Source of the DNA: Trichocoleus desertorum NBK24
GTDB taxonomy: Bacteria; Cyanobacteriota; Cyanobacteriia; FACHB-46
NCBI RefSeq assembly: GCF_030409055.1
Contig: NZ_CP116619.1
Span: 4,793,140-4,857,139, forward strand
Direction: 5' to 3'
Length of the DNA: 64,000 nt
Each line of letters opens with the position of its first letter. Within the stretch, counting starts at the first letter, position 1. A program made the translations under genes and the position numbers. Positions 59,699 through 64,000 of the stretch are shown piece by piece. The notes beneath the pieces were generated by a model. The model saw nothing but the letters and a program-made list of their open reading frames with translations, searched no databases and was not told the DNA's origin.

Positions 59699-60698
59699 GC
59701 TTAGCAAGCTGGGGTTGGTCAGTGTACCTGCACGTCCACCCCTTATGGCTTTTGGCTTTTCCATTGGCAATTAAGTTCATACTTCCATCCCTCAGGCCAT
59801 GCTGCTTGCAGAAAGCCACCATATTGGAAATAGTCCACTCTTGGCCATCTGGGTCAGTTGCAATGTAAGTTCTTTGTTTACGTCTCTGCTTGGATGCCTC
59901 ATCTGCATATCGGCACTTATAACCCTTGTGGTGGGAGCGGTGATTGTTTGCTACTTTACCCATCGATTGGTGTTTCAAGCCATGCTCGTTACAGAAGGAG
60001 GTTAGACGATCGACAAAAACCTCTTTACCTGTAGGTAGGGTAACAATATATTTTTTGCAGTTACTTGGCGGAGAGAGCCTTTTTTGTCTAATGTCCGCAG
60101 ATTCATTCACTAGCCTGCAAGTCCAACCCTGATGGGTTCTTGCCGCGCCTCGTGCGATCGCACGCATGCGTGTAGGCCTGAGTCCATATTGACGACAAAA
60201 GTCAGAGAGGATTGATACTGTGTACTCAGTACCATCCGGGCTAGTGACAATGTAGGCTCTCTTGCTCAGCCCAGCTTTAATTCTTGCGCTCCTTTGTTTG
60301 GAGTGAGGTCCTCTGGCTCTTCCCTTCCAGTAGTTACTAAATTTCTGTCTTACTTCCTCTGATCTTTTAGCTCCGAGCTGAGAAGCTGCTTTGGGGGCTA
60401 TGTTGTAACTCCTGTTTGCATAGCCAACTCCCCTAATATCAAGCCATGCTTGCTCACGCTCTACGCACTCAGCAGGTGAGCAAAACTCTAGAATGTGGAA
60501 CCCAAAAGCATCCTCTCCATATTTGTTGTAGTGACCCTGTAGGACACGAGAATGATGAGTTCCTTTTCTTAAGGCATGTAGGTGAGTCCAAAGTCTGGCA
60601 TAAAAACCCCTTTGGCTTGCAGCAGAGCCTATATAAATAAAGTCGTTAATCTTGCAGTGAATGGCATAAACGCCATTGAGAGAGCTATTTGTATACAT
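59628..60698 (-). CDS. GIY-YIG homing endonuclease with repeated DNA-binding modules, 356 aa
   Basis: GVYAIHCKINDFIYIGSA (9-26) is the GIY-YIG core, followed by RGFYARLWTHLHALRKGTHH and the Glu region CVEREQAWLDIR. Three ~50-residue modules (near 148, 218 and 272: YTVSILSDFCRQYGL, FVDRLTSFCNEHGL, WTISNMVAFCKQHGL) are NUMOD/IENR-type DNA-contact units. The last ~24 codons overlap the 3' end of the chaperone extension in antisense. It is a free-standing homing enzyme at a phage gene border. Confidence 0.85.
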   Translation of the reverse strand: MYTNSSLNGVYAIHCKINDFIYIGSAASQRGFYARLWTHLHALRKGTHHSRVLQGHYNKYGEDAFGFHILEFCSPAECVEREQAWLDIRGVGYANRSYNIAPKAASQLGAKRSEEVRQKFSNYWKGRARGPHSKQRSARIKAGLSKRAYIVTSPDGTEYTVSILSDFCRQYGLRPTRMRAIARGAARTHQGWTCRLVNESADIRQKRLSPPSNCKKYIVTLPTGKEVFVDRLTSFCNEHGLKHQSMGKVANNHRSHHKGYKCRYADEASKQRRKQRTYIATDPDGQEWTISNMVAFCKQHGLRDGSMNLIANGKAKSHKGWTCRYTDQPQLAKLTPGLETQHLASSSVRDLVGRPQ

Positions 60699-60779
60699 TG
60701 AAGACTTACTGCAACGTTGTTTAGATACAGGCAGCGAGCGCCTCTAGTGAAGAGATGAAGAGCGATCGCCCGCTCAAAA

Positions 60780-60909
60780 TCCACAATTTGTGGAGTATGG
60801 GGGATTGAAAAAAGATGAAGAGCGATCGCCCCCTGCTCAAAATCGGAAAATTTCCGATCTTCAAACCAAGAGCAGCGATCGCCGTTGAGCTTTTCCCAAA
60901 TTGGGGAAA
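60780..60909. repeat. Palindrome array D (three palindromes)
   Basis: TCCACAATTTGTGGA (60780), ATCGGAAAATTTCCGAT (60842-60858) and TTTTCCCAAATTGGGGAAA (60891-60909, one imperfect pair), with HIP1 octamers between. Confidence 0.85.
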
Positions 60910-60935
60910 TTGAATTCAATATCGCTTCCGTCTTT

Positions 60936-61394
60936 TTAGAAGCGATACAAATAAACATCTCGCTCATCAATCGCGCTAATTGCTGCCAAGATCGCCTGTT
61001 GCTGCAACTGAGGAAACTGGACTAATGGGTACTCAATCCCTTGGCCCCACATCCCCAGAAAACAAGCTCTGCCCTGAGTTCTGACTGCTTCATCTGCAAG
61101 CCCATCTAAATCTTTTACAACCGCAGCCAGAATGCGTTGTTCTTCATCACAGCAACCCCCTTGGATGTAGCGAATGAGCTGGATCGCCACATCAGCAGGG
61201 GATAGGCAGGAGTATTTTAGGATTAGGTTGGGATTGACATCTGTCAGACACTCTTTAGCGACTTGTCGAGCTGTAACCTCGGCTTGTTGGCCCGTGGCAA
61301 CGATGTAGTTGTTGCTATCCAAGCAGAAAACAGGCAAGCCGAAGAAGTCTCCAGGCTGTTGTTCAATGAGAGGGGAAATGATTGTAGAAGTCAT
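60936..61394 (-). CDS. Cassette D-specific left-arm protein, 152 aa
   Basis: This gene replaces the 43-aa and 121-aa genes of A-C. It starts MTSTIISPLIEQQPGDFFGL and contains DVAIQLIRYIQGGCCDEEQR and RACFLGMWGQGIEYP. It is mixed alpha/beta with a CC pair, and no family is recognised. It occupies the same slot between the 129-aa gene and the palindrome array. Confidence 0.65.
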   Translation of the reverse strand: MTSTIISPLIEQQPGDFFGLPVFCLDSNNYIVATGQQAEVTARQVAKECLTDVNPNLILKYSCLSPADVAIQLIRYIQGGCCDEEQRILAAVVKDLDGLADEAVRTQGRACFLGMWGQGIEYPLVQFPQLQQQAILAAISAIDERDVYLYRF

Positions 61395-61466
61395 AAGCCT
61401 TGCCAGAGAGAAGACAGCAGGAAGGCAGTCACCCGTTTTTGTGAGTGACTGCCGGGAGTGGTTTAG

Positions 61467-61856
61467 CTAGAACGGGCAACCATCCTGAGGAGCCCAGGTC
61501 TCGCTGATCTTCCAGCAGGAGTCGAAGTGATTGCGGATGATCCGAGTGATGAAGGCGAAGCGGTCATTATTAGTGACCAGATCCACAAGCCGTTCATTAC
61601 CTTGGCAGTCTTCGAGTTGGATGATTAAGCGGAGGGGCTGCTTGGTGATGGGGCGATCTTGATCCATCACGGAAAGGTAGGTGTAGCCATCGGTGAGGGT
61701 GAGGCTGTCAATCTTGGCAGGAGCAATGGAGCGAACTTGATCCTCTAAATAAGTTTCGAGTTCTAGTTGAGCCGTTGCTTGGATGCGACCAGAGCCACGT
61801 TCTTCTTCAGCAAAAACAGGCGCGATTGACTCGACGCGATCAGGTGCGTATACCAT
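61467..61856 (-). CDS. Cassette D left-arm protein 1, 129 aa
   Basis: Near-identical to the A and C copies (MVYAPDRVESIAPVFAEEER). It ends WAPQDGCPF. Its promoter lies under the D operator. Some 70 bases separate it from the 152-aa gene. Confidence 0.8.
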   Translation of the reverse strand: MVYAPDRVESIAPVFAEEERGSGRIQATAQLELETYLEDQVRSIAPAKIDSLTLTDGYTYLSVMDQDRPITKQPLRLIIQLEDCQGNERLVDLVTNNDRFAFITRIIRNHFDSCWKISETWAPQDGCPF

Positions 61857-61968
61857 AGTGTTTGAAACCTGTAATGGGTTGAGTAGAAGCCGCCTTACGT
61901 TCTCGTCCGTCGAAAGTCTGGGAACCAGGTGGCTTTTGCTTTGGCAATCTTTTGGCTGCCGTATTTAT

Positions 61969-61997
61969 AGTATGAATGCAATAAATTGACGTGTCAA
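61969..61997 (-). promoter_or_regulatory. Promoter of cassette D left arm
   Basis: Minus-strand TTGACA (61997-61992), 17 bp and CATACT (61974-61969). The -35 box lies within the operator arm TTGACGTGTCAAGTCAA. Confidence 0.65.
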
Positions 61998-62060
61998 GTC
62001 AATTTTTGACTTGAGAAGTAGATATCTTGACTTGACACGTCAATTTGTAGTGTCTACACT
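61986..62060 (+). promoter_or_regulatory. Cassette D operator and regulator promoter
   Basis: TTGACGTGTCAAGTCAA (61986-62002) and its exact reverse complement TTGACTTGACACGTCAA (62027-62043) flank a half site, TTGACTTGAG (62006-62015). TTGACA (62032-62037), 17 bp and TACACT (62055-62060) form the regulator promoter, whose -35 is inside the right arm. One bound set could close both divergent promoters. Confidence 0.75.
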
Positions 62061-62090
62061 TCAAGTAGTAGATTTCAGAGGTAATACCTT

Positions 62091-62333
62091 ATGAGATCCG
62101 ATTTAATGATTCGCTGGAAGCTGAACGAACTCATGGCAATAGAGCGCAAGCGCAATAAAGACTTGGCCGATGCTATTGGGATGACTGAAAGCTCCGTCAG
62201 CAGGCTTCGCAAAAAGGATTTTATGCCTCGAATGAAGCCTGAAACATTGAACGGTATCTGTGCCTTTCTCAATTGCCAACCTGGGGACTTGCTTGAGTAC
62301 GTTCGCGACACTCAACCAGGGGATGCAGCATAG
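62091..62333 (+). CDS. Cassette D regulator: Cro/C1-type HTH, 80 aa
   Basis: MIRWKLNELMAIERKRNKDL, ADAIGMTESSVSRLRK and LNGICAFLNCQPGDLLEYV form a compact Cro/C1-type domain of the YozG-like sort. It is unrelated in detail to the regulators of A, B and C. ATG 62091 has GAGGTAA a short way upstream. Confidence 0.8.
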   Translation: MRSDLMIRWKLNELMAIERKRNKDLADAIGMTESSVSRLRKKDFMPRMKPETLNGICAFLNCQPGDLLEYVRDTQPGDAA

Positions 62334-62471
62334 CCGGGGTTCCGATAGCTTTAAAACTTAAACTATCGTTCTCAGCTTCTCAAAGTCTGAATACCTAACT
62401 TTTCATCCAAAAAAATCAGAAGAGTCGAAGCGATCGCGTCCCGTGGAAAGTTCTGCGATCGCCCCCGTACT

Positions 62472-62497
62472 CCACCTGAGCTATTAACCACGAGGTG
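62472..62497 (+). promoter_or_regulatory. Leader hairpin over the RBS, cassette D
   Basis: CCACCT (62472-62477) can pair with AGGTG (62493-62497) of the ribosome site preceding the antirepressor-like ATG at 62505. It is the same design as in B and C. Confidence 0.4.
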
Positions 62498-62504
62498 AAG
62501 CCTT

Positions 62505-63308
62505 ATGGAATTTTCGCATGAGCTAGCATTAGCTCTCGTTCGTTCTGCCGATCCGTTTCCGATCGACTTCGATGATGCTTGGCAGTGGGTTGGCTACTCC
62601 ACCAAGCAAAAGGCCAAGAATAAACTGCTCAATCACTTTGAACAGGAAGTGGATTACACGATCAACCAAACGGTTAAGCGTGTAAAGGGTAATCATGGCG
62701 GAGGTTCGACCCGATACGAAGCGATTCAGCTCACCGTTGATTGCTTCAAGTCCTTCGGCATGATGGCAGGGACGGACAAGGGCAAAGAGATTCGTCGCTA
62801 CTTCTTAGAGTGTGAGCGCATCGCCAAAGAAGCAGTTGCAGCTCAACTCGCAGAGTTTACTAATTCAACCCCTCCCCTGGCTCCAACTTCACCAGCTCGC
62901 CTAACTGTACTAAAAGAAGCAGTCGCGATCGGCAACCAGCTCGGCGGCTTCGATGACAGACAGAAAATGCTGCTCAAAGATCAGCTCATGAACCTGCTGA
63001 TGCAAGAGCGCTTACTCGCTGCTGACTCAACCTTAACTATTGAAGCAGCAGTCGCAGCAGAGCCAGAGCAGGCGAAGCGCTTAGAAGTGCCCATCTCAGA
63101 TCGCTGCCTCGACCTCGGCTACAACCCCAACACCAAGCAATTGCTCAGAATTGGTCAGGTTGCCGCTGCCTTCTACCGGGGTCGTCACGGTCGTCCTCCT
63201 CAGAAGCGAGAGCAGTTCGTTGGCGGCACGACCCGCATGGTCAATGTCTACACCGCCGATGACCTCAGCATTCTCGACTCCGCCATTCATTCTGTAATGG
63301 GGGACTGA
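62505..63308 (+). CDS. Cassette D antirepressor-like protein, N-domain type 2, 267 aa
   Basis: The N-terminal domain is of the C type ([20 protein letters not shown]), with a different loop at ~47-66 ([20 protein letters not shown]) where C has GIDFLTKRLKNSQGG. The C-terminal region is the common cassette one. Confidence 0.7.
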   Translation: MEFSHELALALVRSADPFPIDFDDAWQWVGYSTKQKAKNKLLNHFEQEVDYTINQTVKRVKGNHGGGSTRYEAIQLTVDCFKSFGMMAGTDKGKEIRRYFLECERIAKEAVAAQLAEFTNSTPPLAPTSPARLTVLKEAVAIGNQLGGFDDRQKMLLKDQLMNLLMQERLLAADSTLTIEAAVAAEPEQAKRLEVPISDRCLDLGYNPNTKQLLRIGQVAAAFYRGRHGRPPQKREQFVGGTTRMVNVYTADDLSILDSAIHSVMGD

Positions 63309-63311
63309 GCC

Positions 63312-63644
63312 ATGATTAACGATGTCATCGAATTCCCTTACCGTGGCTGGCTCATTCAGGTCAGCTTTGACGAAGACGGTTGGAGTGCTAAAGCCAAGCA
63401 TCCGAGGGGCAAGGACTTTGCCACCATCAAAAGCTCTTTTGCCTTCGCCGCTGATGCCATTCACGCTGCGGTGAACTTCGTCACCTGGACTAACCCTAGC
63501 TCTACCATGCAACACCTACTGCAAGAGCTGAGAGACAGCAATCAACTCCACCCAGACGAATACAAGGATCTCTACGTGTCCTTTGAGAAGGGCATGCAGC
63601 GCTTATTTCCCCTCAGACCCAAGCAGCAGGAGCATGAGTCATGA
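63312..63644 (+). CDS. Cassette D 110-aa GWLI protein (single copy)
   Basis: MINDVIEFPYRGWLIQVSFD corresponds to the 108-aa protein of the other cassettes, with more substitutions. The 105-aa paralogue is missing, so D carries either the unduplicated ancestral state or a deletion. Confidence 0.75.
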   Translation: MINDVIEFPYRGWLIQVSFDEDGWSAKAKHPRGKDFATIKSSFAFAADAIHAAVNFVTWTNPSSTMQHLLQELRDSNQLHPDEYKDLYVSFEKGMQRLFPLRPKQQEHES

Positions 63645-63955
63645 CGATCGCCACAACTCTGATTCGGCCCAAGTACCTCCACTTCTACGGACTCGTCTAC
63701 AAAGCGCAGTACCTCTGTCCCATTGCGGAAGAAGGCGGCTTTACCTATGAAGTGCTCACCTCCGAAGGTGAGTTCATGAGTAATAACAGCTACCACCCCT
63801 CACCCCAAGCCGCAATAGAAGCAGGCAAGCAGCTCATCGACCACTGGTTGTCTAGCCTCGTTATTGGCTTGATGTATGACGAACTCTACGAGCAAGGCCG
63901 CATCGACCAGAAAGAATATCGCCGTCTCAGTGACTCAATGGGGGAGGCCAAGTAA
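63641..63955 (+). CDS. Cassette D 104-aa conserved protein
   Basis: Matches the cassette A product except at the very end (SMGEAK). It overlaps both neighbours (ATGA before it, one base after). Confidence 0.75.
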   Translation: MTIATTLIRPKYLHFYGLVYKAQYLCPIAEEGGFTYEVLTSEGEFMSNNSYHPSPQAAIEAGKQLIDHWLSSLVIGLMYDELYEQGRIDQKEYRRLSDSMGEAK

Positions 63956-64000
63956 TGCACCAACTTCACCAAAACCAAAGGCTAGAATCTCGCCTGCTCC
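63955..64000 (+). CDS. Cassette D SH3-like protein, 5' end only
   Basis: ATG 63955 opens MHQLHQNQRLESRLL, the start of the 95-101-aa protein of the other cassettes. The window ends here, so the cassette D initiator-like gene must lie beyond the edge if it is present. Confidence 0.65.
   Translation, partial: MHQLHQNQRLESRLL

Noticed and set aside
1..64000. tRNA or rRNA genes and a phage integrase/att site
   Set aside because: I scanned for cloverleaf-like and rRNA-like stretches and for tyrosine or serine integrase motifs and recognised none; the ends of the element must lie outside the window.

Overview
The window is cyanobacterial. The octamer GCGATCGC (HIP1) recurs every few hundred bases, inside and between genes, and the host-type genes (PEP-CTERM protein, pentapeptide protein) fit. 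The backbone is a tailed-phage (siphovirus-like) head/tail module, all on the + strand and in near-canonical order. It runs: TerL 3' end (2-220), portal (17406-18998), MuF-like minor head protein (18998-19606), scaffold (20245-21003), capsid (34094-35074), connectors (35083-36028), a fibre block (36040-39493), an HK97-gp10-like protein (41590-41979), a tail-terminator candidate (56304-56714), tail tube (57692-58390), and a tail-assembly chaperone with a probable -1 frameshift (58506-59698). It is a prophage, a phage-plasmid or a very large cargo-laden phage, in which accessory DNA far outweighs structural genes.

The accessory DNA sits between the structural genes. The TerL-portal gap (0.4-17.3 kb) holds an AbiTii-domain gene, a HAD protein, a divergent MerR pair, a solo TnpB, cassette A, a DNA methyltransferase next to a 1469-aa Fe-S nuclease/UPF1-like helicase of DNA2-like layout, and a HEPN protein. 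The scaffold-capsid gap (21.9-34 kb) holds a P-loop GTPase with a 2-TM partner between ~105-bp direct repeats, a HigB/HigA-ImmA-type pair, a PD-(D/E)XK protein, a zinc-ribbon coiled-coil protein, cassette B (inverted) and an HNH endonuclease. The 40-56 kb stretch holds a Cas2/SinR-like protein, MazEF, a LAGLIDADG endonuclease, cassette C, a HEPN-like protein, an M23 peptidase with a (Thr-Pro)n tract, a decayed IS, a Schlafen-AlbA_2 gene split by an intact IS4-like element with a 10-bp target duplication, and a membrane pentapeptide protein. A GIY-YIG endonuclease and cassette D end the window.

The main discovery candidate is a family of four paralogous cassettes: A 4.6-10.3 kb, B 27.7-33.1 kb (inverted), C 43.1-48.4 kb, D 60.8 to beyond 64 kb. 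There may also be a decayed fifth remnant near 52.3 kb. Each has a left arm (129-aa protein, 43-aa membrane peptide, 121-aa helical protein), diverging from a right arm (regulator, antirepressor-like protein, a run of ~100-aa proteins, and a ~350-aa winged-helix replication-initiator-like protein). The backbone proteins are nearly the same in all copies. The regulator and the operator between the arms are different in each. The left end of every cassette carries an array drawn from the same six perfect palindromes. The 350-aa gene carries a nearly invariant hairpin-containing block in its otherwise most variable region, as lambda does in gene O. I infer a family of insulated, mutually non-cross-regulated replication/regulation units; this is not established.
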